A stretch of 64,000 bases of DNA, taken from Clostridiaceae bacterium Marseille-Q4143. Its GTDB lineage: Bacteria > Bacillota > Clostridia > Lachnospirales > Lachnospiraceae. The notes beneath the pieces are model-generated. The model made no database searches. It was not told where the DNA came from and saw only the letters and a list, made by a program, of their open reading frames with translations. Where the stretch lies: positions 2,614,416-2,678,415 of the forward strand of contig CP073693.1 in the NCBI GenBank assembly GCA_018228645.1, given 5' to 3'. The translations under genes were made by a program, and so were the position numbers. Position 1 is the first letter of the stretch; each line of letters begins with the position of its first letter. Positions 43,541 through 53,336 of the stretch are shown piece after piece.

Positions 43541-44347
43541 ATGCTGCGCAGACTGATTATCATGATACTGGAAATAAAAAAGGACCTGGAGAGTGCTCAT
43601 GTAGGGGCATATGCGGCGCAGTCTGCGTATTTTATTATTCTGTCATTTCTGCCGCTCACGATTATGCTGCTGTCACTGGTACAATTTACCGGAGTAGGAA
43701 AAGCAGACCTTTATAATCTGATTCAGACGGTGATTCCCCTGGGGTTCCGAAGCTGGGTTATTGGCATGGTGGATGAGATGTACAGCCGGACGATAGCTAC
43801 GATTTCATTGTCTGCACTGGTCATGGTATGGTCTGCCGGAAAAAGTTTTATGGCGCTGAACCGGGGAATGAATGCCATCTGTCAGGTGGATCGAAAACCT
43901 AATTATCTGATGCTTCGCCTGAGGGGAGCGGTCTTTGCCTTGATTTTTGTACTGCTTGTGGTGGCATCTCTGGTGCTCATTGTCTTTGGAACCTCCATTC
44001 ATCTGTGGATCAGGTATCATTTTCCGTTTCTGACAGTAATCACGCGGATTCTGCTTACGTTCCGTCTGTTGATCATGTTGGTCTTATTTATGGTATTTTT
44101 TGCAGTGCTTTATATGATGCTGCCAAACCGTAAGACGACTTTTGCGGATCAGCTGCCGGGGGCTTTGTTTTCTGCGGTGGCATGGTATTTGTTTTCCTTT
44201 GGATTTTCCATTTATATTGAATACACCAGAGCCTATACCATGTATGGAAGTCTGACTACGCTAATGTTATTTATGTTCTGGCTTTATTTTGTGATGTATA
44301 TTGTGCTGATCGGTGTGGAGATCAACCATTTCTGGCTTGACCGGTAA
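43541..44347 (+). CDS. YihY/BrkB family membrane protein
   Basis: 268 residues with about six membrane segments, matching the YihY/virulence factor BrkB (formerly 'RNase BN') family. Conserved features are 'AAQSAYFIILSFLPL' (about 25-39), 'WSAGKSFMALNRGMN' (about 98-112) and 'YGSLTTLMLFMFWLYFVMYIVLIGVEIN' at the C-terminus (about 233-262, split). The function is unknown; the RNase BN name was a misassignment. The Phe T-box promoter overlaps its stop codon. Confidence 0.88.
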   Translation: MLRRLIIMILEIKKDLESAHVGAYAAQSAYFIILSFLPLTIMLLSLVQFTGVGKADLYNLIQTVIPLGFRSWVIGMVDEMYSRTIATISLSALVMVWSAGKSFMALNRGMNAICQVDRKPNYLMLRLRGAVFALIFVLLVVASLVLIVFGTSIHLWIRYHFPFLTVITRILLTFRLLIMLVLFMVFFAVLYMMLPNRKTTFADQLPGALFSAVAWYLFSFGFSIYIEYTRAYTMYGSLTTLMLFMFWLYFVMYIVLIGVEINHFWLDR

Positions 44348-44365
44348 AAAATTTTGTGTTATAGT
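44337..44365 (+). promoter_or_regulatory. Promoter of the pheST T-box leader
   Basis: TTGACC (44337-44342), a 17-base spacer and TATAGT (44360-44365). The -35 lies inside the last codons of the upstream gene. Confidence 0.75.
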
Positions 44366-44371
44366 AGTTGT

Positions 44372-44633
44372 CGATATGGAAATGCGTAGAAGGTGTCAGT
44401 AGCGACCTGTTTTCCGACAGAGAGGAAGAGCCAGCGGCTGTAAGCTCATCCCGGTTCAGACAGTATTGTGAATTTCCCACTGGAGCAGCATCCTTGAAAT
44501 TATTTATGAAAAGTAGGGGAATGACGTTCACCGCACGTTACGCGGCATGAGTGTCCGGTCGAAAGAAGATCGGAAATAAGGGTGGTACCACGGATTACAG
44601 ACTTCGTCCCTGTTTGGGGATGGAGTTTTTTTA
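44372..44633 (+). promoter_or_regulatory. T-box riboswitch (phenylalanine) upstream of pheS
   Basis: The T-box GGGTGGTACCACGG ends at 44593, preceded by the family's long stem I region and followed by the terminator ACTTCGTCCC (44601-44610) facing GGGGATGGAGT (44616-44626) with seven T's. TTC at about 44474-44476 in GTGAATTTCCC is a fitting specifier for Phe. Uncharged tRNA-Phe would prevent termination ahead of pheS. Confidence 0.9.
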
Positions 44634-44681
44634 TTATCTGAAACAAAGGAAACCCTGAGACTATATTAAAGGAGTTCAGTC

Positions 44682-45701
44682 ATGAAAGAAAAACTGCAGA
44701 AAATCAGAGAAGAGGCTATTGCACGTATCAAAGCATCCGGCAATCCTGATGCGCTGAATGAAGTACGTGTATCCGTACTTGGAAAGAAAGGGGAGCTTAC
44801 AGCACTCTTAAAGAGTATGAAAGAGTTAGCTCCGGAAGACCGTCCGGCTTTCGGACAGCTGGTAAATGATACCAGAGCCGAGATCGAGAAGGTGATGGAA
44901 GAAGCAAAGAAGAACATGGATAAGCTGCTTCTGGAGGCAAAACTGAAATCAGAAGTGATTGATGTTACTCTTCCGGCAAAGAAGAACAGTGTCGGACACA
45001 GACATCCGAACACCATTGCTCTGGAAGAAGTAGAGCGTATCTTCATTGGTATGGGATACGAAGTGATTGAAGGACCGGAGGTTGAGTATGATCTTTACAA
45101 CTTCGAAAAACTGAATATTCCGGCAAATCATCCGGCAAAGGATGAGCAGGATACTTTCTATATCAACAAAGACATCGTGCTCAGAACCCAGACCTCCCCG
45201 GTGCAGGCAAGAATCATGGAAAAAGGAAAGCTTCCGATTCGTATGATTTCTCCGGGACGTGTATTCCGTTCTGACGAAGTAGACGCAACTCATTCTCCGT
45301 CCTTCCATCAGATCGAGGGACTGGTTATTGATAAGAATATTACCTTTGCTGACCTGAAGGGAACTCTGGAAGAGTTCGCAAAAGAGCTGTTTGGAGCAGA
45401 GACTAAGACTAAATTCCGTCCCCATCACTTCCCCTTTACGGAGCCGAGTGCAGAGGTAGACGTATCCTGCTTCAAATGCGGCGGTAAAGGATGCCGCTTC
45501 TGTAAAGGTTCCGGCTGGATTGAGATTCTTGGCTGCGGTATGGTACATCCTCATGTACTGGAAATGTGCGGCATTGACCCGAACGAGTACACTGGTTTTG
45601 CATTTGGTGTAGGTCTGGAACGTATCGCACTGTTGAAATATGAGATTGACGATATGAGACTGCTGTATGAAAACGACATCAGATTCTTGAAACAGTTCTA
45701 A
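44682..45701 (+). CDS. pheS: Phenylalanyl-tRNA synthetase alpha subunit
   Basis: Catalytic subunit of the (alpha-beta)2 class II enzyme. 339 residues. N-terminal coiled coil for tRNA-Phe (about 1-90), class II motif 2 '[28 protein letters not shown]' (about 188-215, split), and motif 3 '[22 protein letters not shown]' (about 305-326). A cysteine cluster [14 protein letters not shown] near 266-279 is seen in many Firmicutes. AAAGGAG precedes the ATG. Followed by pheT after 15 bases. Confidence 0.97.
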   Translation: MKEKLQKIREEAIARIKASGNPDALNEVRVSVLGKKGELTALLKSMKELAPEDRPAFGQLVNDTRAEIEKVMEEAKKNMDKLLLEAKLKSEVIDVTLPAKKNSVGHRHPNTIALEEVERIFIGMGYEVIEGPEVEYDLYNFEKLNIPANHPAKDEQDTFYINKDIVLRTQTSPVQARIMEKGKLPIRMISPGRVFRSDEVDATHSPSFHQIEGLVIDKNITFADLKGTLEEFAKELFGAETKTKFRPHHFPFTEPSAEVDVSCFKCGGKGCRFCKGSGWIEILGCGMVHPHVLEMCGIDPNEYTGFAFGVGLERIALLKYEIDDMRLLYENDIRFLKQF

Positions 45702-45716
45702 GGAGGAAATTACAAG

Positions 45717-48137
45717 ATGAATACATCTTTATCATGGATAAAAGCATATGTGCCGGAGCTTGATGTGACGGCTCAGGAGTTCACCGATGCCATGACCCTG
45801 TCTGGTTCCAAGGTGGAAGGATTTACAAAAATGGATGCTGACCTGGAGAAAATCGTTATCGGTCAGATTCAGAAAATCGAACGTCATCCGGATGCAGATA
45901 AGCTGATCATCTGCCAGGTAGATATCGGAGAGGCAGAACCCATTCAGATCGTAACCGGTGCTCCGAACGTGAAAGAAGGAGATAAAGTTCCGGTTGTTCT
46001 GGACGGCGGACGTGTAGCTGGCGGTCATGACGGCAAGATGACACCGGGAGGAATTAAGATCAAAAAAGGCAAACTCCGCGGGGTTGAGTCTAATGGTATG
46101 ATGTGCTCCATCGAGGAACTTGGCTCTACCAGAGACATGTATCCGGAAGCACCGGAATACGGTATCTATATCTTCCCGGAAGATGCGGAAGTTGGTGCAG
46201 ATGCCATCGGTGCACTGGGACTTCATGATGTGGAGTTTGAGTTTGAGATTACTTCCAACCGTGTAGACTGTTACAGCACGTTAGGTCTTGCAAGAGAGAC
46301 TGCTGCAACCTTCCACAAAGAGTTCAAAGCTCCGGTAGTAGAAGTCAAAGGCTGCGGCGGAGATGTCAATGATTATATAAAAGTAGAAGTACAGGCAGAG
46401 GATCTCTGTTCCAGATATTGTGCAAGAGTTGTAAAAAATATCCGTCTTGCTCCGTCACCGGAATGGATGCAGAGAAGACTGGCATCCGTTGGTATCCGCC
46501 CGATCAATAACATTGTGGATATCACCAACTACGTCATGGAAGAGTATGGTCAGCCTATGCACGCGTATGATCTGGATACCATTGCAGACCATAAGATCGT
46601 AGTCCGCCGTGCAGCAAATGATGAAAAATTTGTTACTCTGGATGGTCAGGAGAGAACACTGGATGAGAACGTTCTGGTCATCTGCGACGGTGAGAAAGCC
46701 GTTGGTATGGCAGGTATCATGGGTGGAGAGAACTCCATGATCACCGATGATGTAAAGACCATGCTGTTCGAGGCAGCCTGCTTCGACGGTACCAACATTC
46801 GTCTTTCCAGCAAACGTGTAGGTCTTCGTACGGAAGCTTCCGGAAAGTTTGAGAAGGGTCTGGATCCCAACAATGCACAGGCAGCCATCGACCGTGCATG
46901 CCAGCTCATTGAAGAACTGGATGCCGGTGATGTAGTAGATGGAACCGTAGATGTATATCCGGTGAAGAAAGAGGAAGTTCGTATTCCCTTTGAGCCGGAC
47001 CGCATCAATGCTCTGCTGGGAACCGATATCAGTAAAGAGCAGATGCTCGAGTACTTCAAACCGATTGAGCTTACTTATGATGAGAAGACCAATGAGATCG
47101 TAGCTCCGACTTTCCGTCAGGATCTGTTCCGTACTGCAGATCTGGCTGAGGAAGTAGCACGTTTCTTTGGATATGATAATATTCCGACGACTCTGCCGAG
47201 AGGAGAGGCAACCACAGGAAAGCTTCCGTTCTATCTGAGAATTGAAGCTGTTGCAAGAGATATCGCAGAGTTCTGCGGATTCTCCCAGGGTATGACTTAC
47301 AGCTTCGAGAGCCCGAAAGTATTTGACAAACTGATGCTTCCGGAGGATGCAAAAGAGCGTCAGGCTATCCTGATCTCCAATCCGCTGGGGGAGGACTTCT
47401 CCATTATGAGAACCATTTCCCTGAATGGAATGCTGACTTCTCTGGCCACCAACTACAATAGAAGAAATAAAAATGTACGTCTCTATGAGATGGGAAATAT
47501 TTATCTGCCGAAGAGTCTTCCGCTGACGGAATTGCCGGATGAGAGAATGCAGTTCACTCTTGGCATGTATGGCGATGGCGACTTCTTCAGCATGAAGGGT
47601 GTCGTAGAAGAGTTCCTCGACAAGATCGGTATGCATGAGAAAGAAGTTTACGATCCGAATGCCGGAAAATCCTTCCTGCATCCGGGACGCCAGGCAAATA
47701 TCGTTTATGATGGAACCGTGATTGGTTACATGGGTGAGGTTCATCCGACCGTTGCTGCAAATTATGGTATTGGTGACCGTGCTTATGTAGCTGTTCTGGA
47801 CATGCCGTCTATCGTTGAAAAGGCAACCTTCGACAGAAAATATGAAGGCATTGCGAAATTCCCGGCAGTAACCAGAGACATTTCCATGGTACTTCCGAAA
47901 GAGATCCTGGTGGGACAGGTTGAGGAGATCATCGTGACCAGAGGCGGAAAGATTCTGGAGAACTACGAACTGTTCGACATTTACGAAGGTTCCCAGATCA
48001 AGGAAGGATTTAAGTCTGTCGCTTATTCCCTTTCCTTCCGTGCAAAGGATCATACTCTGACGGACACTGAGATTACTTCCGCAATGAAGAAAATCCTGGA
48101 TGGTCTTAAGGCTCTGGGCGCAGAGCTGCGTCAGTAA
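45717..48137 (+). CDS. pheT: Phenylalanyl-tRNA synthetase beta subunit
   Basis: 806 residues. N-terminal EMAP-like tRNA-binding domain 'VIGQIQKIERHPDADKLIICQVD' (about 46-68, split), B3/B4 editing domain (about 210-400), B5 domain (about 405-475), catalytic-like core and C-terminal ferredoxin-fold anticodon-binding domain (about 710-806). AGGAGG precedes the ATG by 8 bases. The TAA overlaps the ATG of the CotH gene, so that gene rides on the pheST transcript. Confidence 0.97.
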   Translation: MNTSLSWIKAYVPELDVTAQEFTDAMTLSGSKVEGFTKMDADLEKIVIGQIQKIERHPDADKLIICQVDIGEAEPIQIVTGAPNVKEGDKVPVVLDGGRVAGGHDGKMTPGGIKIKKGKLRGVESNGMMCSIEELGSTRDMYPEAPEYGIYIFPEDAEVGADAIGALGLHDVEFEFEITSNRVDCYSTLGLARETAATFHKEFKAPVVEVKGCGGDVNDYIKVEVQAEDLCSRYCARVVKNIRLAPSPEWMQRRLASVGIRPINNIVDITNYVMEEYGQPMHAYDLDTIADHKIVVRRAANDEKFVTLDGQERTLDENVLVICDGEKAVGMAGIMGGENSMITDDVKTMLFEAACFDGTNIRLSSKRVGLRTEASGKFEKGLDPNNAQAAIDRACQLIEELDAGDVVDGTVDVYPVKKEEVRIPFEPDRINALLGTDISKEQMLEYFKPIELTYDEKTNEIVAPTFRQDLFRTADLAEEVARFFGYDNIPTTLPRGEATTGKLPFYLRIEAVARDIAEFCGFSQGMTYSFESPKVFDKLMLPEDAKERQAILISNPLGEDFSIMRTISLNGMLTSLATNYNRRNKNVRLYEMGNIYLPKSLPLTELPDERMQFTLGMYGDGDFFSMKGVVEEFLDKIGMHEKEVYDPNAGKSFLHPGRQANIVYDGTVIGYMGEVHPTVAANYGIGDRAYVAVLDMPSIVEKATFDRKYEGIAKFPAVTRDISMVLPKEILVGQVEEIIVTRGGKILENYELFDIYEGSQIKEGFKSVAYSLSFRAKDHTLTDTEITSAMKKILDGLKALGAELRQ

Positions 48138-49819
48138 TGATGTCTGCAAAAAAATCCATCAGGGCGGGGCTTTTAATAGCTGCCGCCCTGGTTTTGTTGT
48201 TTGTGGCATTCAAAAGTCCCGGGGAAGCGCAGAAGATGGAAGAGGCAGATGATATTATCGTTTCCCAGGAGGACTCCTTCTGTGCCGGAGACCTGGTGTT
48301 GAAACTGTCTGATGTGGGTGGTTATCCGATTTACTACACGCTGGACGGCAGTATTCCTGGATTTGAAAGCGGATTTTATGAAGATCCCCTTGTTTTTACG
48401 GCTACAGATGAGGTGCGAAGCTGCGTGCTCCGTGCCCGTTCTTATGATGAGAGTACCGGAGAATGGGGAGATCTGTTTACAAGAACTTATTTTTATGCGG
48501 ACAGCATGGAGACATTGAAAGAGCGGTTCAGTACCTATATTGTTTGTCTGACCAGTGATCCTTACAATCTGTATGATTATGAATATGGTATCATGGTGGA
48601 GGGAAAGATTCGGGATGAGTATGTGAACAGCCCGGAATATATTTCCGGAAAACTGACACAGCCTGCAAACTTTACCCAGCAGGGCAGAGACTGGGAACGG
48701 GATGCCTTTGTGGAGATTCTGTCTCCGGATGGAGAGCGCCTCATTGCCCAGGATGCAGGAATGCGGATCTTCGGGCATGCCAGTAGACAGTATTATTACA
48801 AATCCTTTAAACTCTATGCAAGGAAAGCTTACGGAAATGATACATTTGCCTATCCATTTTTTGCAGATAATACCCATGGAGCGGATCAGAAGGTACAGGA
48901 TGCCTATAAGCGTCTGGTCGTAAGGGCTCATGGCTTTGATAAGAGTGTGACCCTGTTCAGGGAAGAACTGTTTCAGACTCTGTGCAGTCAGATCGAAGGC
49001 ATTGACAGTAAGTCTGTTGCACCGGTGTCTGTATGGCTGAACGGTGGTTACTATAATTTTGAATGGCTGCAGGAAGTTTATGATGATACTTATATGGAAG
49101 AAAATTACGGACTGATGCAGAAAGGAGATTATTACCAGAAAGTGGCTCTCCGAGCAAACAAATTTCCTGATGATCCGGATGAAAAAGCAGAAGATATTCG
49201 AGGAAAAGAAGATTATCAAAAAGTAGCAGAGTACGCAGAAAAAGACCTGACCGATGATGAGACCTTTGCGGAACTGGAACAGCTGGTTGATATTGATAAT
49301 ATGATTCAGTATTTTGCGATTGAGACCTATATCGCCAACTGGGACTGGCCGTTGAACAATATTAAGCTGTATCGATATTACAGCCAGAACAATGTCTATG
49401 GAACCGGACGACAGGATGGAAGATGGCGGTATCTTTATTATGATATGGAAGCAGGCTTCAATATTTATAATGAAGAACCGGAAGACTGGCTGGATATAGA
49501 GACCGTGATGGAGCAGAATCCGCTGTTTGGAGCTGTCATGAAGAGGCCGGATATGCAGGAAAAATTTGCGAAGTATATAGAACTTTGCATTAAGGAATAT
49601 TTTACGGAAGACAGAGTCCGCGCGGCTGTCGAAAAACTTTGTGGGGAACGCGATAGCGAACTGGCAGAAAGTTTTGCTTACAAACATAGTATTGATGAGT
49701 CGTATACGATGAACATGGATGATGTAGAACAGAACAAAGAAGTAATCTATGACTTCGTGGAGAAACGTCCGGAGATGATGCGGCAGCAGATACAGGAACT
49801 GTTTGGAATTGAACTATAG
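48137..49819 (+). CDS. CotH kinase family protein, copy 2, with chitobiase-type N-terminal domain
   Basis: 560 residues. One N-terminal membrane anchor (about 9-25), then a beta domain like the chitobiase/beta-hexosaminidase C-terminal fold ('[14 protein letters not shown]', about 58-71), then the CotH kinase domain (about 150-520) with '[21 protein letters not shown]' (about 210-230, split), '[16 protein letters not shown]', '[17 protein letters not shown]' and '[13 protein letters not shown]'. Copy 1 lacks the beta domain. Its start overlaps pheT by one base. Exported protein kinase activity is inferred from the family; targets are unknown. Confidence 0.85.
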   Translation: MMSAKKSIRAGLLIAAALVLLFVAFKSPGEAQKMEEADDIIVSQEDSFCAGDLVLKLSDVGGYPIYYTLDGSIPGFESGFYEDPLVFTATDEVRSCVLRARSYDESTGEWGDLFTRTYFYADSMETLKERFSTYIVCLTSDPYNLYDYEYGIMVEGKIRDEYVNSPEYISGKLTQPANFTQQGRDWERDAFVEILSPDGERLIAQDAGMRIFGHASRQYYYKSFKLYARKAYGNDTFAYPFFADNTHGADQKVQDAYKRLVVRAHGFDKSVTLFREELFQTLCSQIEGIDSKSVAPVSVWLNGGYYNFEWLQEVYDDTYMEENYGLMQKGDYYQKVALRANKFPDDPDEKAEDIRGKEDYQKVAEYAEKDLTDDETFAELEQLVDIDNMIQYFAIETYIANWDWPLNNIKLYRYYSQNNVYGTGRQDGRWRYLYYDMEAGFNIYNEEPEDWLDIETVMEQNPLFGAVMKRPDMQEKFAKYIELCIKEYFTEDRVRAAVEKLCGERDSELAESFAYKHSIDESYTMNMDDVEQNKEVIYDFVEKRPEMMRQQIQELFGIEL

Positions 49820-49833
49820 GAGGTTATTATATT

Positions 49834-50874
49834 TTGGACGAACAGAATATGAGTTTACATGATTTTTATTATGATCTTCCCCAGGAACTGATTGCACAGG
49901 ATCCACTGGAAGACCGTTCCAGTTCCAGGCTGCTGGTACTGGACAGAGAGACCGGAAATACCGAACACCATATTTTCCGGGAGATTATTAATTATCTGAA
50001 TCCGGGAGACTGCCTGGTGGTGAATAATACAAAGGTTATTCCGGCAAGGCTCATCGGAAACAAGGTCGGAACTGATGCGAAGATCGAAGTGCTTCTTCTG
50101 AAACGAAATGCAGATGATGAGTGGGAAACACTGGTGAAACCGGGCAAGAAAGCAAAACCGGGTACGAAGATCAGCTTCGGTGACGGGCTTCTTGTAGGAG
50201 AGGTGGTAGATGTTGTAGAGGATGGAAACCGGATGATCAAATTCACCTATGATGGTATCTTTGAAGAAATCCTGGATCAGCTGGGACAGATGCCGCTTCC
50301 ACCCTATATTACCCATCAGCTGAAGGATAAGAATCGCTATCAGACGGTTTATGCGAAACACGATGGTTCTGCAGCGGCGCCGACGGCCGGACTTCATTTT
50401 ACACCGGAGCTTTTACAGGCCATTAAGGACAAGGGTGTCAATATCGCCCACGTAACCCTGCATGTAGGCCTTGGTACCTTCCGCCCGGTAAAGGTGGAAA
50501 ATATCAAAGAGCATCATATGCACTCCGAGTTCTATATGGTGGAAGAGGATCAGGCGAAACTGATCAATGAGACAAAGACAAAGGGTGGGCGGATTATCGC
50601 AGTGGGCACTACCAGCTGCCGTACCCTGGAATCCGCTACAGGAGAGGATGGAATCTTAAAAGCCGGAAGCGGCTGGACGGAGATCTTCATTTATCCGGGA
50701 TATCAATTTAAACTGATTGACTGTCTGATTACCAATTTCCATCTGCCGGAATCCACACTGATGATGCTGGTATCTGCACTGGCAGGAAGAGATAAGATCA
50801 TGGCCGCTTATAAAGAGGCGGTAGAAATGAAATATCGGTTCTTCTCATTTGGAGATGCGATGTTTATAAAGTAA
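49834..50874 (+). CDS. queA: S-adenosylmethionine:tRNA ribosyltransferase-isomerase QueA
   Basis: Adds the epoxycyclopentane ring of queuosine to tRNA wobble G34. 346 residues from a TTG at 49834, which has GGAGG 10 bases upstream; an ATG at 49849 is the fallback start. '[25 protein letters not shown]' spans about 10-34, '[19 protein letters not shown]' about 176-194 and '[15 protein letters not shown]' about 306-320. tgt is not in the window. Confidence 0.94.
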   Translation: MDEQNMSLHDFYYDLPQELIAQDPLEDRSSSRLLVLDRETGNTEHHIFREIINYLNPGDCLVVNNTKVIPARLIGNKVGTDAKIEVLLLKRNADDEWETLVKPGKKAKPGTKISFGDGLLVGEVVDVVEDGNRMIKFTYDGIFEEILDQLGQMPLPPYITHQLKDKNRYQTVYAKHDGSAAAPTAGLHFTPELLQAIKDKGVNIAHVTLHVGLGTFRPVKVENIKEHHMHSEFYMVEEDQAKLINETKTKGGRIIAVGTTSCRTLESATGEDGILKAGSGWTEIFIYPGYQFKLIDCLITNFHLPESTLMMLVSALAGRDKIMAAYKEAVEMKYRFFSFGDAMFIK

Positions 50875-50889
50875 AAGAGTAACAAAATA

Positions 50890-50935
50890 CCCCGGAGCAA
50901 AGTAACAGCTCCGGGGTAAAATTCTGCTTTTTTAA
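50890..50935. terminator. Terminator between queA and udk
   Basis: CCCCGGAGC (50890-50898) pairs perfectly with GCTCCGGGG (50908-50916). T-rich tracts lie beyond it on both strands, a few bases away, so it serves both convergent genes. Confidence 0.8.
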
Positions 50936-51546
50936 TTTTCGTCTAACATCAGCTGAATTTTGGATTTGACAATATCGAAGGCCACATTATTCATACCACT
51001 GTTGATGACCACATCGGCCAGAGCACGGGTTGGCTCTACATACAGATAATGCATGGGTTTTACGGTGGTTAGATACTGATCTACAATGTTGTCAAGATCA
51101 CGGCCGCGTTCTTTCACATCCCGCACGATCCGGCGGAGAATACGCTCATCAGCATCTGCCTCTACGTAAATTTTAATATCCATCATGCTGCGGAGCAGTG
51201 GATCTGCCAGAAGGAGAATTCCTTCTGCAAGGATGATCTTTTTCGGCTCAATATGAATAGTTTCCTGAGAACGATTGTGTGCGCTGTAATCGTAGACGGG
51301 GCAGTCAACAGCCTGACCTTTTTTTAACATTTTCAGATGCTTGATCATCAGATCAGTCTCCAATGAAGCCGGATGGTCATAATTTACTTTTTTCCGATCT
51401 TCAAAAGGTACATCATCCTGCCTCCGATAGTAATTGTCGTGATAGACAACTGCTACGTCATTTGGAAATGCATCCCGCAGACGGTTGGTAAAGGTTGATT
51501 TTCCGGAACCGGTACCTCCGGCAATTCCGATAATCATAACGCTCAT
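50932..51546 (-). CDS. udk: Uridine kinase
   Basis: Phosphorylates uridine and cytidine with ATP or GTP, pyrimidine salvage. 204 residues from the ATG at 51546, chosen for GGAGG 10 bases upstream; a longer frame to 51576 would include that site. P-loop 'IAGGTGSGKSTFTNRL' (about 6-21), 'VYHDNYYRRQDD' (about 33-44), 'NYDHPASLETDL' (about 54-65) and the C-terminal 'DVVINSG' are typical. Complements the cdd/deo salvage genes at the window start. Confidence 0.95.
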   Translation of the reverse strand: MSVMIIGIAGGTGSGKSTFTNRLRDAFPNDVAVVYHDNYYRRQDDVPFEDRKKVNYDHPASLETDLMIKHLKMLKKGQAVDCPVYDYSAHNRSQETIHIEPKKIILAEGILLLADPLLRSMMDIKIYVEADADERILRRIVRDVKERGRDLDNIVDQYLTTVKPMHYLYVEPTRALADVVINSGMNNVAFDIVKSKIQLMLDEN

Positions 51547-51690
51547 ACAATAGTTTCCTCCTGTGTTCGTTCGCAATATACTGCGGTTTATTGTACACTT
51601 TTTTATAACAAATTTCTACAGGTAATTGCATAAAATATAAAAAGATTACAACATATGTGTTAAGAATATATCAAGATTCTCCCAGAAGGT

Positions 51691-51719
51691 TTGACTTTAT
51701 TGAGAAAATGTACCATAAT
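51691..51719 (+). promoter_or_regulatory. Promoter of the HPr-like gene
   Basis: TTGACT (51691-51696), a 17-base spacer and CATAAT (51714-51719), start near 51726. Confidence 0.65.
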
Positions 51720-51765
51720 AAACAAGGCATAAGAGAAGATAAGAAACCGAAAGGAGTGTGTTTGC

Positions 51766-51987
51766 ATGACAGAAATTCAGATTAAACTGCCACCGGAAAG
51801 TGTGAGCGCATTTGTAAAGAAAACTCAGGACTGTGATTTTAATGTGGATATTGCATATGACCGTCTGGAGATTGACGCCAAGTCGTTGCTTGGTATTCTG
51901 AGTCTGGATCTGAATCGGATATTGAATGTAAAGTTGTTTGGTCATAATGAGGTGCTGGAGGATTTCCTGCAGACGCTGGCTGTATAA
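51766..51987 (+). CDS. HPr-fold protein lacking the phosphorylatable histidine
   Basis: 73 residues that align along their length with HPr. The N-terminal active site of HPr (L-H-A-R-P-A) reads LPPESV here, so His15 and Arg17 are Pro and Glu. The regulatory region is kept: 'IDAKSLLGILSL' matches the KS-MGVMSL stretch, and Ser40 corresponds to Ser46 of HPr. Like B. subtilis Crh (Gln15) it could not relay PEP phosphate, but might be a target of HPr kinase. Monocistronic, between its own promoter and a terminator. GGAG precedes the ATG. Confidence 0.75.
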   Translation: MTEIQIKLPPESVSAFVKKTQDCDFNVDIAYDRLEIDAKSLLGILSLDLNRILNVKLFGHNEVLEDFLQTLAV

Positions 51988-52000
51988 AAAGAGAATATAA

Positions 52001-52041
52001 AAAAGGAGTTACTCAGGTGAATCTGAGCAGCTCCTTTTTTC
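52001..52041. terminator. Bidirectional terminator between the HPr-like gene and aroA
   Basis: AAAAGGAG (52001-52008) faces CTCCTTTT (52031-52038) with CTCAG/CTGAG inside; T-runs are formed on both strands. Confidence 0.85.
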
Positions 52042-52049
52042 GTTGATTT

Positions 52050-53330
52050 CTATTTTGCCAGCATGGAAAGATCTTCATAAAATCCAGGATAGCTGATTTT
52101 TACACAGTCAGCGCCGGTGATCTCGGTTTCTCCATCGGAAGCAAGGGCGGTGATGGCAAAGGTCATGGCAATGCGGTGATCAAGCTTACTGTCGATGACG
52201 GCACCATGGAGTGGATGTCCGCCTTCGATGATCATGCCATCATCGGTAGCGGTGACATGGGCACCCATGGCGGTAAGGTTTTGTACCATTACGTCAATAC
52301 GGTTAGATTCTTTGACTTTCAGCTCCTGAGCATCTTTAATGACAGTAGTCCCCTCGGCAAAGCAGGCAAGAGCAGCGACTACCGGAAGTTCATCGATAAG
52401 AGTCGGAATTACGGCACCGCCTACGGTAGTTCCGTGAAGGGAACCCGCACGGACAAGAAGATCTGCTGTGGGTTCTCCGTTTCCAAGATTTTTATTGAGA
52501 AGTGTGATATCGGCTCCCATATTCTTACATACCCGAAGAAGTCCGTCTCTGGTCGGGTTAATTCCCACATTTTTAATAAGAATCTCGGAACCTGGAACAA
52601 TCAGTCCGGCGGCGATGAAGTAAGCGGCAGAGGAAATGTCACCCGGTACCTCGATTTCCTGACCATGAAGTTCTGATCCGGGAACAATCGTGGCCGTAGT
52701 ACCTTTACTGGTGATCTGTGCTCCGAAATGCTTCAGCATGATCTCTGTGTGATTGCGGGAAAGATAGGGTTCTGTCACACTGGTAGTGCCGTCTGCATAG
52801 AGACCTGCCAGCAGGATACAGGATTTGACCTGAGCAGAAGCAACTTTGGATTGATAGTGAATGCCGTGGAGCTGACTTTGGCGAATGCGAAGCGGTGCAC
52901 AGCCGTTTCCGCGAATACTTTCAATATCGGCTCCCATCTGGCTTAGAGGGTCGATGATTCGTTTCATGGGACGGCTCTGGATGGATTCGTCACCGTTTAA
53001 TTCTGTAGTAAAAGGCTGACCTGCGAGAATGCCGGAGATCAGGCGGGTGGTAGTACCGCTGTTACCCACATCCAGCATGGAATCCGGAGCAGTCAGTCCG
53101 TGGATGCCTTTTCCGCGAATAAGGATTTCATCCGGTGTTTCCTCAATCTCGATGCCCAGTTTCCGGAAACAGGCAATGGTAGAGAGGCAGTCTGCACCTC
53201 TTAAAAAGTTGGTGACTTTTGTGGTTCCGTCTGCCAGCGCACCAAACATGACGGAACGGTGGGAGATGCTTTTGTCGCCCGGAATGGTAACCGTTCCTTT
53301 TAAAGGAGCGGAAGCTTTCGTAAATTTCAT
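52050..53330 (-). CDS. aroA: 3-phosphoshikimate 1-carboxyvinyltransferase (EPSP synthase)
   Basis: Sixth step of the shikimate pathway. 426 residues. 'GDKSISHRSVMFGALADG' (about 18-35) and 'DVGNSGTTTRLISGIL' (about 86-101) are the substrate loops; 'LKVKESNRID' (about 340-349) is also conserved. The 'GNSGT' loop has Thr-Thr-Thr-Arg rather than the A100 of the glyphosate-sensitive class; class I and II differ here and I do not assign sensitivity. It starts 6 bases after tyrA, one transcript. Confidence 0.96.
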   Translation of the reverse strand: MKFTKASAPLKGTVTIPGDKSISHRSVMFGALADGTTKVTNFLRGADCLSTIACFRKLGIEIEETPDEILIRGKGIHGLTAPDSMLDVGNSGTTTRLISGILAGQPFTTELNGDESIQSRPMKRIIDPLSQMGADIESIRGNGCAPLRIRQSQLHGIHYQSKVASAQVKSCILLAGLYADGTTSVTEPYLSRNHTEIMLKHFGAQITSKGTTATIVPGSELHGQEIEVPGDISSAAYFIAAGLIVPGSEILIKNVGINPTRDGLLRVCKNMGADITLLNKNLGNGEPTADLLVRAGSLHGTTVGGAVIPTLIDELPVVAALACFAEGTTVIKDAQELKVKESNRIDVMVQNLTAMGAHVTATDDGMIIEGGHPLHGAVIDSKLDHRIAMTFAITALASDGETEITGADCVKISYPGFYEDLSMLAK

Positions 53331-53336
53331 AATTCA

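Noticed and set aside
46455..48149. Open frame of 564 codons on the minus strand
   Set aside because: Antisense to pheT. No ribosome site or promoter and no recognisable domain.
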